Below are positions 1 to 9,113 of a stretch of DNA of 64,000 nt, in pieces. Position 1 is the stretch's first letter; each line of letters starts with the position of its first letter. The position numbers and the translations under genes were made by a program. The notes below the pieces were generated by a model that saw only the letters and a list, made by a program, of their open reading frames with translations, was not told the origin of the DNA and made no database searches. Source of the stretch: Polynucleobacter necessarius (GTDB lineage: Bacteria > Pseudomonadota > Gammaproteobacteria > Burkholderiales > Burkholderiaceae); the NCBI RefSeq assembly GCF_900095215.1, contig NZ_LT606949.1, positions 1,088,689-1,152,688 on the forward strand, given 5' to 3'.

Positions 1-2280
1 GAGCGTGGAGTCAAGGCCATCTACTGGAGGACGACTCGACTGCAAGCCAAACCATTTATCAATGACTAAAGCATCGTTAGCGAATCGATTGTAGAAATCA
101 ATTAAGCAATCTTTTGCCGCTTTTGCACCATGCACTACCAACGCGGATAAAGCAGCATAGCGATCTGTCATGTTGTCAGCAATGTGATATTGGTTGGTGA
201 CCATAGGAGCCCATACTCCTGGCGCAGCCTCAAGCAACATACTCAATGCGAGATTTTTAAGCGCACGCTTGCCGGCATCCACCCCATCCGACTTAAACGG
301 TCCGGGGGTTTGCATTTGCTGATACAAGGCGGCCCACTCCAATTGGAGTTGCTTAGCAATTTCCTTGCGGAAAGCGCGGCGCGCACTGAAAATCTTCTGT
401 GGATCAACGCTGGTGCATTGCTCATACAAATAGGACTCCGCTGGCAACGTTAAAGCCAGGTCCTTGAAGGTTGGGTCTAAATCAGGATCGAGCAAGATAT
501 TGCGATAAGCCTCAATCAGCTTGGCATCTGGCAAACGATTGTTGAGGATCATTTGCATAGCCAGTTTTTGACCTGCCTCCCAACGATTGAAGGCGTCATC
601 ATCGCTAGAAAACAAGGTCAGAAGATCTGCTTCGCTTTGCTCAAAATCCAAATTAATTGGGGCTGAAAAATTTCGATTAATCGAAAGCACTGGACGTTCT
701 GCGACATTGTCAAAAGCCCATGTTTGAGTCTCTTGAGTTAGCTCTAGCAACTTTTCTGATTGATCATTGCCCTTGGTGATCAAACGCATTTTCAGTGGCA
801 TATGAAAAGGTTTTTTCTCCGGTTGGCCGGGACTAGGCGCGCAACTCTGTGTCAGCGTCAGCTGGTACTGTTTTTTGGCGACATTATAATGCTCCTGCAC
901 TTTCACCCTCGGGGTGCCTGCCTGGCTATACCAATTCTTAAACTGGGCTAGGTCCTTACTATTGGCATCCGCCATAGCCATCAAGAAATCATCACAAGTG
1001 ACTGCTTGCCCATCATGGCGCTTGAAGTACAAATCCATCCCTTTACGGAAACCTTCTTTTCCCAACAGGGTCTGATACATCCTCACTACCTCAGAGCCCT
1101 TCTCATAAACGGTAACGGTATAAAAGTTATTAATCTCTTGGTACTCATTTGGGCGAATCGGGTGCGCCATTGGACCCGCGTCTTCTGGAAACTGCAATTG
1201 ACGCAATAGTCTGACATCTTCAATACGTTTAACAGCCCTGCCGGATTCGCTACCCATTTGATCAGCGGAAAACTCTTGATCTCGAAATACGGTTAAACCT
1301 TCTTTTAACGAGAGTTGGAACCAATCCTGACATGTGACGCGGTTTCCAGTCCAGTTATGAAAGTATTCATGCGCGACAACGCTTTCAATATTGGCAAAGT
1401 CAGCATCGGTAGCCGTTTCGGGGTGAGCGAGCACAAACTTGGTATTGAAAATATTCAAGCCCTTGTTTTCCATCGCGCCCATATTGAAATCACTTACAGC
1501 CACAATCATGAAACGCTCTAAATCAAGCTCCAGCCCAAAGCGCTTTTCGTCCCAATGAATGGAGGCAATGAGCGAATCCATGGCGTGACGCGTCTTCTTC
1601 AGATCATGCGGCTCGACCCAAATCTGCAATAACTTCTTTGCCCCGCTAGTGGTGGTAATAGTCTCCTCTATGCATTCCAACTTACCTGCAACTAGAGCAA
1701 ACAGATAGGACGGCTTAGGAAATGGATCCTCCCAGGTGGCGCTATGCCAACCATTGGGCAGCTCTTCTGCATTCAGTAGGTTACCGTTAGATAACAAGAC
1801 TGGACACTCTGCCTCGCGAGCACGTAAGGTGACGCGATAGCGCGCCATTACATCGGGGCGATCCAGAAAATAGGTAATTTTTCTAAAGCCTTCCGCCTCA
1901 CACTGAGTGAAAAAGTTTCCATTGGAAACATACAGACCCATCAATGTAGTCTGTTTCTCGGGAACGCAGACACAAATCATTTCCACGACAAATTTTTCTT
2001 TACCTTCATTAGGCAGAGAATGAATCATGAGTGTCTCTTGGGTTAATTCAAAATGACGATGCGCTTCGCCATTGATACGTAAGCTCACAAACTCGAGCTC
2101 GTGCCCCGTCAACACTAGAGGAGCGCCCAGCTCAAAACTTTTCCCCGGCAATACCGCAATCCGACTCTTCACAATAGTTCGAGCAGGATCTAAAGCAATA
2201 TCGAGCTCTACTTGATCAAAGGTATAAACGGGCGGACGGTATTCGAGACGACGACAGCTCTGGGGAAGATCGGTTTTCAT
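1..2280 (-). CDS. pepN: Aminopeptidase N (M1 family), C-terminus beyond left edge
   Basis: Zinc metallo-aminopeptidase that removes N-terminal residues from peptides in the cytoplasm. The reading frame is open from an ATG at 2278-2280 to the left edge (760 codons), so only the last part of a roughly 870-residue protein is missing. The substrate-binding GAMEN motif is at about residues 268-272 and the zinc ligands HEYFH at about 303-307, followed by NW, in the same order and spacing as in E. coli PepN. No internal stop or frameshift was seen. It lies downstream of ald on the same strand, with a 128-base gap holding a possible hairpin. The family assignment is firm; whether the unseen C-terminus is intact cannot be judged. 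Confidence 0.93.
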   Translation of the reverse strand, partial: MKTDLPQSCRRLEYRPPVYTFDQVELDIALDPARTIVKSRIAVLPGKSFELGAPLVLTGHELEFVSLRINGEAHRHFELTQETLMIHSLPNEGKEKFVVEMICVCVPEKQTTLMGLYVSNGNFFTQCEAEGFRKITYFLDRPDVMARYRVTLRAREAECPVLLSNGNLLNAEELPNGWHSATWEDPFPKPSYLFALVAGKLECIEETITTTSGAKKLLQIWVEPHDLKKTRHAMDSLIASIHWDEKRFGLELDLERFMIVAVSDFNMGAMENKGLNIFNTKFVLAHPETATDADFANIESVVAHEYFHNWTGNRVTCQDWFQLSLKEGLTVFRDQEFSADQMGSESGRAVKRIEDVRLLRQLQFPEDAGPMAHPIRPNEYQEINNFYTVTVYEKGSEVVRMYQTLLGKEGFRKGMDLYFKRHDGQAVTCDDFLMAMADANSKDLAQFKNWYSQAGTPRVKVQEHYNVAKKQYQLTLTQSCAPSPGQPEKKPFHMPLKMRLITKGNDQSEKLLELTQETQTWAFDNVAERPVLSINRNFSAPINLDFEQSEADLLTLFSSDDDAFNRWEAGQKLAMQMILNNRLPDAKLIEAYRNILLDPDLDPTFKDLALTLPAESYLYEQCTSVDPQKIFSARRAFRKEIAKQLQLEWAALYQQMQTPGPFKSDGVDAGKRALKNLALSMLLEAAPGVWAPMVTNQYHIADNMTDRYAALSALVVHGAKAAKDCLIDFYNRFANDALVIDKWFGLQSSRPPVDGLDSTL

Positions 2281-2344
2281 GAATCTATTTTAAGTCTATA
2301 CCAGCAGACTTGTTGTCATTGGTCTGATTCTCAAAATCGACCCT

Positions 2345-2396
2345 GAAAGAGCGGGTTCATCCAGCTTCAAACTCCACGTTGAACCCACTCCCTTTC
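2345..2396. other. Interrupted inverted repeat between ald and pepN
   Basis: GAAAG and GGGTTCA at 2345-2359 are complementary to TGAACCC and CTTTC at 2380-2396, with a small internal loop and a loop of about 20 bases. On the minus strand it follows the ald stop codon, so it could slow or end ald transcription or protect the 3' end. There is no T-run, so it is not a typical intrinsic terminator. Confidence 0.35.
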
Positions 2397-2408
2397 GAAA
2401 ATAACTCC

Positions 2409-3527
2409 CTATGCAGCCAATAAGGCTTCAGCAGCTTCAAAGTCCAGGCCTTGTGCAATGGCAACAGGCTTTGAAGTCAAAATACCCTTATGGATACTTA
2501 AGCCATTGCGGAAATGATGATCTATCGACAGCGCCTTCAGCACCCCGCGGTTGGCCAAAGCCTCAACAAAAGGATAGGTTGCATTGGTTAAAGCAAAGGT
2601 AGATGTTCTTGCGACCGCTCCTGGCATATTCGCGACACAATAATGAATCACGCCATCCACTACAAAAGTAGGGTCTGCATGAGTAGTTGGTTTGGAGGTT
2701 TCACAGCAGCCGCCCTGATCAATCGCCACATCCACCAAAACTGAGCCTGGTTGCATTTTTTTGATCATGTTATGTGTTACCAACTTAGGTGCCGCAGCAC
2801 CAGGAAGCAATACCGCCCCAATCACAACATCAGCCTTGCTTACCTCTTGTTCAATTAGCAAGCTGTCTGAGTAAAAGGTTCTCACCCGATTTCCGTAGAA
2901 CATATCAATTTGTCGAAGACGCTCAATATCGCGATCAAAAATACACACGTCTGCACCCAGTCCCACCGCCATCTGCAAAGCATTACGCCCTACTACACCG
3001 CCTCCCAAAATCACAATCTTCGCTGGCGAGACTCCTGGAACGCCGGCCATCAGAACGCCCAGGCCGCCATTTGTTTTTTCTAAATGCGATGCAGCCGCCT
3101 GAATCGACATACGTCCAGCTACCTCACTCATTGGCGCCAGCAAAGGCAAGGCGCCATTCATGGCAGTAACCGTTTCGTAAGCGATACACGTCGCGCCCGA
3201 CTGCAATAAAGCCTTAGTTTGCTGAGGATCTGGAGCCAAATGCAAATAAGCAAACAAGATTTGATCTTCACGCAACATCGCGCACTCCTGCGCCTGAGGT
3301 TCTTTAACTTTGACAATCATCTCTGCCTTTTGAAACACTTCTGCCGCGCTATTAATTAAGCTGGCTCCAGCAAGTCGATACGCCTCATCACTCAAACCGA
3401 TCTGCTGACCAGCACCCCGTTGAATCAGGACGGAATGCCCCTGTTTACAAAGCCCACTCACATTACCAGGTGTTAAGCCCACCCGAAATTCATTATTTTT
3501 TACCTCTTGAGGTACGCCAATAATCAT
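2409..3527 (-). CDS. ald: Alanine dehydrogenase
   Basis: Catalyses the reversible NAD-dependent conversion of L-alanine to pyruvate and ammonia in the cytoplasm. The roughly 372-residue product has the family N-terminus (IGVPQEVKNNEFRVGLTP), the VKVKEP lysine region, LHLAP with the catalytic histidine, and the glycine-rich nucleotide-binding turn VILGGGVVGRNA near residues 170-180. I place the start at the ATG at 3525-3527 rather than the ATG at 3531-3533, because GGGAG lies six bases upstream of the former and the family begins with this Met. The broken amino-acid permease is immediately upstream on the same strand with a gap of a few bases, which suggests the two once formed an amino-acid uptake and deamination unit. 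No lesion was seen. Confidence 0.93.
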   Translation of the reverse strand: MIIGVPQEVKNNEFRVGLTPGNVSGLCKQGHSVLIQRGAGQQIGLSDEAYRLAGASLINSAAEVFQKAEMIVKVKEPQAQECAMLREDQILFAYLHLAPDPQQTKALLQSGATCIAYETVTAMNGALPLLAPMSEVAGRMSIQAAASHLEKTNGGLGVLMAGVPGVSPAKIVILGGGVVGRNALQMAVGLGADVCIFDRDIERLRQIDMFYGNRVRTFYSDSLLIEQEVSKADVVIGAVLLPGAAAPKLVTHNMIKKMQPGSVLVDVAIDQGGCCETSKPTTHADPTFVVDGVIHYCVANMPGAVARTSTFALTNATYPFVEALANRGVLKALSIDHHFRNGLSIHKGILTSKPVAIAQGLDFEAAEALLAA

Positions 3528-3539
3528 TACCATCTCCCA

Positions 3540-4499
3540 TTATTTAAATGCATGCTTGATTGCTGTTTTACGATGTAAGCCCATGACATAAAACATCACG
3601 AGATACACACCCAATAAACACGGCCACACAATTAATGCGATCCGTGCATCCTCATGAAAGCCCATCAACACCACTACCAAGGCAATGAATGCCAGAGCAA
3701 ACCACTAGGAATAATGCCACCAAGGAGCGCGATAAGCTAAATCAGCCACTTGGCTCTTCGAGAGGGAACGACGGAATTGAATCTGCGTAATTAAGATTGC
3801 GATCCAAACCATTAAGCCAGTAAAGGTCACCGCCGCAATCATGTATTGAAACGCCTTGTCGGGCACAAAATAGTTTAGAACGACGCCAGTCATGCTTCCA
3901 CCAATGCCATTTGGAAAAAAGCCGCCGTGTTGCCATAAATTACTCAAACCTATCCGCTGCCAATCATTGGTGAAGTCAAACAAAATCACAGCGCCTCCAA
4001 GTGCAATCATCGCGGCAATGGCCACCACCTTAATCAGAGCAAACCAAAAATCACATTCACCACACACCTTTACTGCGATGAGATTGATTAAGCCCATCAT
4101 CACAATTGAGGAAAGCGCCCAGAGCCATTGCGGCGTTTCTGGAAACGAAATGCCCATATAAATACCAACTGCCGTGACTTCCGCAATCCAAACCACCACC
4201 CAATAAGTCCAATGCCCAACAGCTTACCATATAATCGACCAAGGGATCGACATAAGAATTGGTATAGGCCGCGAAGGAGCCCGATACCGGCTCATGAACC
4301 GCCATCCCGCCGAGCGTGCGCAGAACAATGAAAGCAACAATCCCTGCTAACAGATACCCCAAGAGAATGGATGGCCCGGCAATTTGAATAGCACTTGCCG
4401 ATCCAAGAAATAGCCCAACCCGATCGTTGAGCCTAAGGCCATCAAGCGGATGTGTCGTGCTGTGAGGTGGCGTTTTAAGCCAGTATGTTCAGTCTGCAA
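3540..4499 (-). pseudogene. Amino-acid permease (APC superfamily, AAT family), degraded
   Basis: Remnant of an inner-membrane amino-acid/proton symporter of the ProY/CycA type. Homologous pieces appear in order but in different frames: KRHLTARHIRLMALGSTIGLG at the N-terminus, SASAIQIAGPSILLGYLLAG, then VVWIAEVTAVGIYMG, then LNYFVPDKAFQYM and the C-terminal helices. Visible lesions are a frameshift near 4405-4420, another near 4200-4240, an in-frame TAG at 3705-3707 followed by 54 more in-frame codons to a TAA at 3540-3542, and an internal deletion near 3887-3896 where GIGG runs straight into the late LNYFVP segment. The family is usually about 460 residues; some 140-150 residues are missing at that join. 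A TTG start at 4497-4499 is well placed behind AAAGGAGG. Not functional. Confidence 0.88.
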
Positions 4500-4725
4500 G
4501 AGAGGCCTCCTTTCAATTTGTCGTTGGCAACTTCTCAACGGAGCAAAGTCTAGGGAGAACTAGTGCGAAGTACTAGAGGAGAAAAACTACTCAAGTGACT
4601 AATTAATAAATACATCTAATCAGATAAAAATAAAAATGTCTTTTAAATCAACGGCAGTCTTTGCCATAAATAATTGATGACTGCAAAAGAATCAGTAATT
4701 TCTTACAGGGAATCCCCTTAAGAAT

Positions 4726-5496
4726 TTAAGGCGTTTTTACTGAGTATTGCTGGGCAGCAATCAGATTGAGTATTTCAGCCGCGGCGGCCAAGCCACAAGC
4801 AGCTGTCACCATCACAGTTGAACCATAACCTGAACACGCAAGCCCACCGCTAGAGGCGCCAGCGCGTGGCTCATGTGAATAGATGACGCGAATGCCAATT
4901 TTTTTCTTTAGGTTTCTAGAAAAACCATGGTCCTGCCTAAGCCCTTGACGGACTTTGGCCAACAATGCATCTTGTTCCGTGCGCGAAAGATCTGCACGGC
5001 GTACCGAGGTGGGGTCTGATTTCCCGCCTGCGGCACCACACATGACCAAAGCACGTTGATTTTTAACCGCCCAGACAGATAAAGCGATTTTGGTTTGCAC
5101 TGAATCAGTGGCATCCAATACCAATGCATCTTCTGGAATGAGTTGATCCAGATTTTCTGGCTCTAAAAATTCATCGCAAGCGGTGAGCTTGATCTCTGGA
5201 TTGATTTGCAAAATGCGTTGAGTCATCGCCTCTACTTTGGCTTTGCCATATTGCCCCTCTAATGCGTGTAGCTGCCGGTTGGTATTACTCTCTGCTATGT
5301 GATCAAAATCGATCAAGACCAGATGACCTATACCGGTTCTCGCCAAAGCTTCTGCAGCCCAGGAGCCAACCCCACCCAGACCAGCCACCACTACTATTGC
5401 ATTTAAAAAGCGCTCACGCAGCTCGGGCCCATAGAGTCTGGAGACTCCCCCAAAACGACGATTTTCTAAGCTGCCGTCTACCTTGTCTTCTGCCAT
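4726..5496 (-). CDS. tcdA: tRNA threonylcarbamoyladenosine dehydratase (TcdA/CsdL)
   Basis: ATP-dependent enzyme of the ThiF/UBA (E1-like) superfamily that cyclises t6A37 to ct6A37 in tRNAs decoding ANN codons. The 256-residue product has RLYGPELRERFLNA at the N-terminus, the nucleotide-binding GLGGVGSWAAEALARTG at about residues 38-54, DFDHIAESNTNRQ, and the C-terminal SGGLACSGYGSTVMVTAACG typical of TcdA rather than MoeB or ThiF. The start ATG is at 5494-5496. It is divergent from pdxH, with only about 20-30 bases between the starts, so the promoters must be compact or overlapping. Intact. Confidence 0.92.
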   Translation of the reverse strand: MAEDKVDGSLENRRFGGVSRLYGPELRERFLNAIVVVAGLGGVGSWAAEALARTGIGHLVLIDFDHIAESNTNRQLHALEGQYGKAKVEAMTQRILQINPEIKLTACDEFLEPENLDQLIPEDALVLDATDSVQTKIALSVWAVKNQRALVMCGAAGGKSDPTSVRRADLSRTEQDALLAKVRQGLRQDHGFSRNLKKKIGIRVIYSHEPRAGASSGGLACSGYGSTVMVTAACGLAAAAEILNLIAAQQYSVKTP

Positions 5497-5528
5497 AGCT
5501 TCTCTTTATACTGAAAAAATGGACTCCA

Positions 5529-6149
5529 TTGCTCAACTCCGCAAAAACCTTTGGTCAGCTCTCAGACACCGAGGTTCCTCACGACCCATTGGCGCTTTTT
5601 CAGCTCTGGTTTGATCAAGCAGTAAAAGCGGAGTGTCCGGAACCAAACTCCATGACCCTAGCGACAGCAGATCAAGCAGGCAATCCATCAGCCCGTATTG
5701 TCTTACTAAAAGGCGCCGATCAAAACGGCTTTACCTTTTTCACCAACTACGAAAATCAAAAGGGGCGTGATTTAGCTATTCGACCGCAAGCTGCCCTACT
5801 CTTTCATTGGCATGAATTAGAGCGCCAGGTGCGTATACAGGGCATTGTTGAGAAGGTTAGCGCGGCTGAAAGCGACGATTATTTTCATTCGCGCCCGCCC
5901 GCCTCCAGAATTGGTGCCTGGGCATCCCCGCAAAGCGCTGTCATACCGAATCGCGAATTGCTTGAAGAAGCGGAAAAACGCTTTAAAACGGCTTTTGGTG
6001 AAAAGCCTCCTCGCCCAGAGCATTGTGGCGGCTATCGTTTACATCCAACTGAAATTGAATTTTGGCAGGGTCGACCTTCTAGACTGCATGACCGCATGCA
6101 CTACAAACTAGAAGGTGGAGAATGGCGCCTGAATCGCCTCGCTCCCTAA
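5529..6149 (+). CDS. pdxH: Pyridoxamine/pyridoxine 5'-phosphate oxidase, N-terminus disturbed
   Basis: FMN-dependent last step of pyridoxal phosphate synthesis and salvage. The family core is complete: [13 protein letters not shown], the MTLATAD strand, [17 protein letters not shown], the RQVRIQG strand, [11 protein letters not shown], and the C-terminal [11 protein letters not shown] and LNRLAP. The listed start is a TTG. An ATG at 5519-5521 begins a different frame reading [10 protein letters not shown], which looks like the normal N-terminus, so a small indel near 5545-5553 has probably separated the true start from the body. The N-terminus of PdxH is flexible and not catalytic, so a protein started at TTG or reached by frameshifting could still work. 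There is no sign of decay in the remaining 200 residues. Confidence 0.88.
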   Translation: MLNSAKTFGQLSDTEVPHDPLALFQLWFDQAVKAECPEPNSMTLATADQAGNPSARIVLLKGADQNGFTFFTNYENQKGRDLAIRPQAALLFHWHELERQVRIQGIVEKVSAAESDDYFHSRPPASRIGAWASPQSAVIPNRELLEEAEKRFKTAFGEKPPRPEHCGGYRLHPTEIEFWQGRPSRLHDRMHYKLEGGEWRLNRLAP

Positions 6150-6161
6150 CCTGTCAAAGCC

Positions 6162-6732
6162 TTAAAGATATTGAGGTGCTATCAGCGCTTTAAATTTCGT
6201 CCTGAATTTAGCAAGCTTGGACGCAACCACTGCCATGCAATACCCTTGATGTGGATGTTGCTGAAAATAATTCTGGTGATAATCTTCTGCAGGGTAAATC
6301 GTTGGCGCAGCCTCAATCTGCGTCACAACTGGATTAGAGTAAATCCGAGAATCCTCTAACTCCCGAATGACCTCATGCGCAATCTTTAACTGCTCTTCGC
6401 CATGAGTGAAGATGACCGAGCGATCTTGTGTACCGTAATCATTCCATTGATAGTTCAAGGTAGTTGGATCATGGATGACAAAAAAGAGTTCGAGCAAACC
6501 CCTCAATGAAATCACCCTAGGGTCGAATAAAACATCCACAATCTCTGCATGACCTGACACTCCGGTACAAACTGCCTCATAAGTCGGATTAGGCCCAGCG
6601 CCACCGGCATAACCAGAAACCACAGACTGCACCCTGGTAATTTGCTGATAAACCGCCTCAAGACACCAAAAACAGCCTCCACCCAAGGTGGCACGCTCTA
6701 ACAGGGGTTTTTTTATCTAAATTTGTTTCCAT
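6162..6732 (-). pseudogene. msrA: Peptide methionine sulfoxide reductase A, frameshifted near start
   Basis: Repairs methionine-S-sulfoxide in proteins. From residue 17 onward the sequence is a normal MsrA: GGGCFWCLEAVYQQI with the catalytic Cys, SGYAGG, EVVDVLFDP-like and EDYHQNYFQQHPHQGYC segments. The natural start appears to be the ATG at 6730-6732 (METNLDKK). Seven consecutive A on the coding strand (6708-6714) where six would keep the frame put the start out of phase with the body. A downstream TTG at 6684-6686 could start a protein directly at GGGCFWC, but that would lack the usual leading residues. A single A-run lesion in an otherwise intact gene is compatible with slippage rescue, recent inactivation or sequence error. 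Confidence 0.85.
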
Positions 6733-6781
6733 GGCTTTATCATGATGCGTTATTCAAATGCCCGCTCACCATTAATAGACT

Positions 6782-8221
6782 ATGAACCGCTTCACTATCC
6801 AGCTCGACGAAATTAAAGCAGCATATGCTGCCGAACAAAATCCCACAATTGAAGTCAGGCTAGATCGCATAGCTCGCATTGAAAAAATGATTGAAGTCAA
6901 TGAAGAAAAGATAATATGTAAAGCCTTAATGGCCGACTTTGGTGTACGACATCCAATAGAGACACGTCTAGCTGAATGCCAGATGATTTACCAAGCATGA
7001 AAATATACGCGCAAGCACTTCAAAGAATGGATGAAGCCTGAGCAAATAGAGGTTCCCTCGCATATGGGCGCTTCACAAGCTTGGATTGAAAGTCAGTCGC
7101 TGGGTGTTGTTGGCATTCTGAGTCCATGGCATTACCCAGTGCAATTGGCGCTCATTCCGGCGATTGCCGCTTTTGCCGCTGGCAATCGCGTTTCGTTAAA
7201 ACCATCTGAACGAAGCTCTCGCACCTCAGGCTTTATTGCCAGCCTAATTCAGGAGTACTTCCACCAAACCGAATTTTGTGTCACTACTGGCGGGCCAGAT
7301 GTAGCAGAACAATTTGCAACGCTACCTTTTGACCACCTTTTTCTTTACCGGTTCTGGAACGATCGGCAAGAAAGTGATGCGCGCTGCCGCTGACAACCTC
7401 ACTCCAGTCACTTTGGAGCTGGGTGGGACAACCCACGTCATTGTTGATAAGAGTGCCAAACTAAAGGATGCTGCCGCTGCCATCATCTACGGCAAACTGC
7501 TGAATGGCGGACAAACCTGCATTGCACCAGACTATGTTTTGCTAGATCCCCGCACTCAGGACTCTTTTATTGCAGAACTTCAGGCCGCAGCTCAAGCGCA
7601 ATTTAGCAACCCTGAAGAATTAACTTGTCCAATTAATGAGAAGCAACTGGAATACTGGCAGCACTTAGAGCGATGCTCTAGAGCGTGGAGCAAAAGCCAT
7701 TCCCCTTCTAAATAATCCTGGTGCATGGGCAAGACCATTCGAGCCACTAGCGCTAACGAATGTTCCACCAGAGGCGCGAGTACTGCATGAAGAAATCTTT
7801 GGACCTATTTTCCCGATCGTGACTATTGCCGATGCTACTGCGGCAATTGCTTATGTCAATCACAAACCCAATCCCCTTGCTTTGTATTGGTTTGGTAAAG
7901 ACAAACAGAATCTCAAGCGTGTTTTAAGTGAAACCCGCTCTGGTGGCGTTACAGTCAACGACACACTGCTACACATCACCATTGAGGATTTGCCTTTTGG
8001 TGGCGTAGGTGCAAGCGGTATTGGCAGCTATCATGGTAAAGCAGGGTTTTTATACGTTCAGTCATCAAAAATCGATTCTGGAAGTGCGCGGTTTCTTTGG
8101 TTTAAATTTATTTAAGGGAAGTAAAATCGCACGCCCTCCTTATGGAAAAATGACAGAGTGGCTTTTGCGTTATTTGAAGTCAGTCTTCAAGCCAGCAGCA
8201 ATCGCACTGCAAACCCGATAA
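6782..8221 (+). pseudogene. Aldehyde dehydrogenase (coniferyl-aldehyde dehydrogenase-like), degraded
   Basis: Remnant of an NAD(P)-dependent aldehyde dehydrogenase. Recognisable blocks are GVVGILSPWHYPVQL, SLKPSE, FFTGSGTIGKKVM, LELGG, NGGQTCIAPDY with the catalytic Cys, HEEIFGPIFPI, and LPFGGVGASGIGSYHGKAGF. Lesions: an in-frame TGA at 6998-7000; an extra T in a T-run near 7336-7341; an indel near 7672-7682; and an extra T near 8046-8050. After the last shift the proper C-terminus (QSSKIDS-like turning to HQKSILEVRGFFGLN) continues in another frame into the 3' end of the exporter gene on the other strand. The gene is clearly dead, with several independent hits. Confidence 0.88.
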
Positions 8222-8870
8222 ACATGCTGCCAGCCAATATCCAGAGGGCCGAGGAAACACGGAGATGCGCCTGAAAGAATTTAAGAAAAATTTGCCCCGC
8301 GACAATCAGGCAGGTCAAATACGTCATACTCAATATTTGCAAAACTATCGCGAGATAGAAAAAGGTATGCGCGGGATTCTGAAAAGCCGAACGAATGAAT
8401 TGCGAAAAGAAAGCAATAAAGAAAAAGATTGCTTTTGGATTGGTCAGCGATAACGTTAACGCAGCCACAAGTGGATGTAACTGCATCAAACGCATTTGAA
8501 TCTCATAGGCCTTCGCTTGCTCTCCCATGGACCAACGTTGCAAACCACTTCGCAACAGACCATACCCCAGCCACGCCAAGTAAGCGGCACCTACAATACG
8601 CACAATGCTGAAGATGATGGGCGAAGAGATCAAGATAGATGCTGCGCCTAAAACGACAGCCATCATGAGAATGGAATCGCCAATGAAGATGCCAAGTGCA
8701 CCCCATGCGCCAGAACGCCAACCCTTTTGAAGCGCAATAGTTAAGACGTAAAGAGAGTTTGGGCCAGGCAACAAAATAATGAATAAGGTACCGAGCAGAT
8801 AACTAGAGAAATCTACAATTCCGGCGTTGCTAGGGGATAAGAGACTAAATGAGAGCCATTCCATCTCCAT
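8187..8870 (-). CDS. LysE/RhtB-family amino-acid exporter (LeuE-like)
   Basis: Inner-membrane exporter of the LysE/RhtB superfamily. The N-terminal signature LGTLFIILLPGPNSLYVLTIALQKGWRSG is the most conserved block of the family and resembles leucine exporter LeuE (YeaS). About six hydrophobic segments follow, with LTNPKAIFFFIAFFSQF in the second half. The product is about 227 residues from the ATG at 8868-8870; a longer version from 8942 is open but adds a non-family leader. The start is not settled by a clear ribosome site. The 3' end overlaps the decayed aldehyde dehydrogenase on the opposite strand. The substrate is unproven. Intact. Confidence 0.8.
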   Translation of the reverse strand: MEMEWLSFSLLSPSNAGIVDFSSYLLGTLFIILLPGPNSLYVLTIALQKGWRSGAWGALGIFIGDSILMMAVVLGAASILISSPIIFSIVRIVGAAYLAWLGYGLLRSGLQRWSMGEQAKAYEIQMRLMQLHPLVAALTLSLTNPKAIFFFIAFFSQFIRSAFQNPAHTFFYLAIVLQILSMTYLTCLIVAGQIFLKFFQAHLRVSSALWILAGSMFIGFAVRLLLA

Positions 8871-9060
8871 ATCATAATTAATTCGGGAAAACCCTTGTAA
8901 TCTGGTTCTCAAACTGTCATAATTGGAGGCTTTTTTAAGCAATTTGATTCATCGCCCCCCAGCTCTATTTCAGCGTACCGTTTAGAAGTGAAGTCATAAA
9001 CACCGAAGTTCCAAAAACGCGCTGCCGCTTGTCTGATGGTCGATGCCTTTGACCATCGCA

Positions 9061-9113
9061 CCCTGTAAAAAACTATGGGTGCAACATATGGAGACATCCC
9101 TTACAGGGGATGT
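9061..9113 (+). promoter_or_regulatory. Possible two-state RNA leader before DEAD-box helicase gene
   Basis: CCCTGTAA at 9061-9068 is the exact complement of TTACAGGG at 9101-9108. ACATCCC at 9094-9100 is the exact complement of GGGATGT at 9107-9113. The two helices share bases 9107-9108, so only one can form at a time. Both involve the AGGGG ribosome-site-like sequence and the second covers the first ATG (9110-9112). A further hairpin (GATGGTC/GACCATC, 9035-9057) lies upstream. This could make helicase translation depend on temperature or on the helicase itself. It is seen directly as base complementarity; function is inferred. Confidence 0.45.

Noticed and set aside
2789..3169. 126-codon open frame on the plus strand
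   Set aside because: Antisense to the intact ald gene, proline/glutamine-rich composition typical of a reversed frame.
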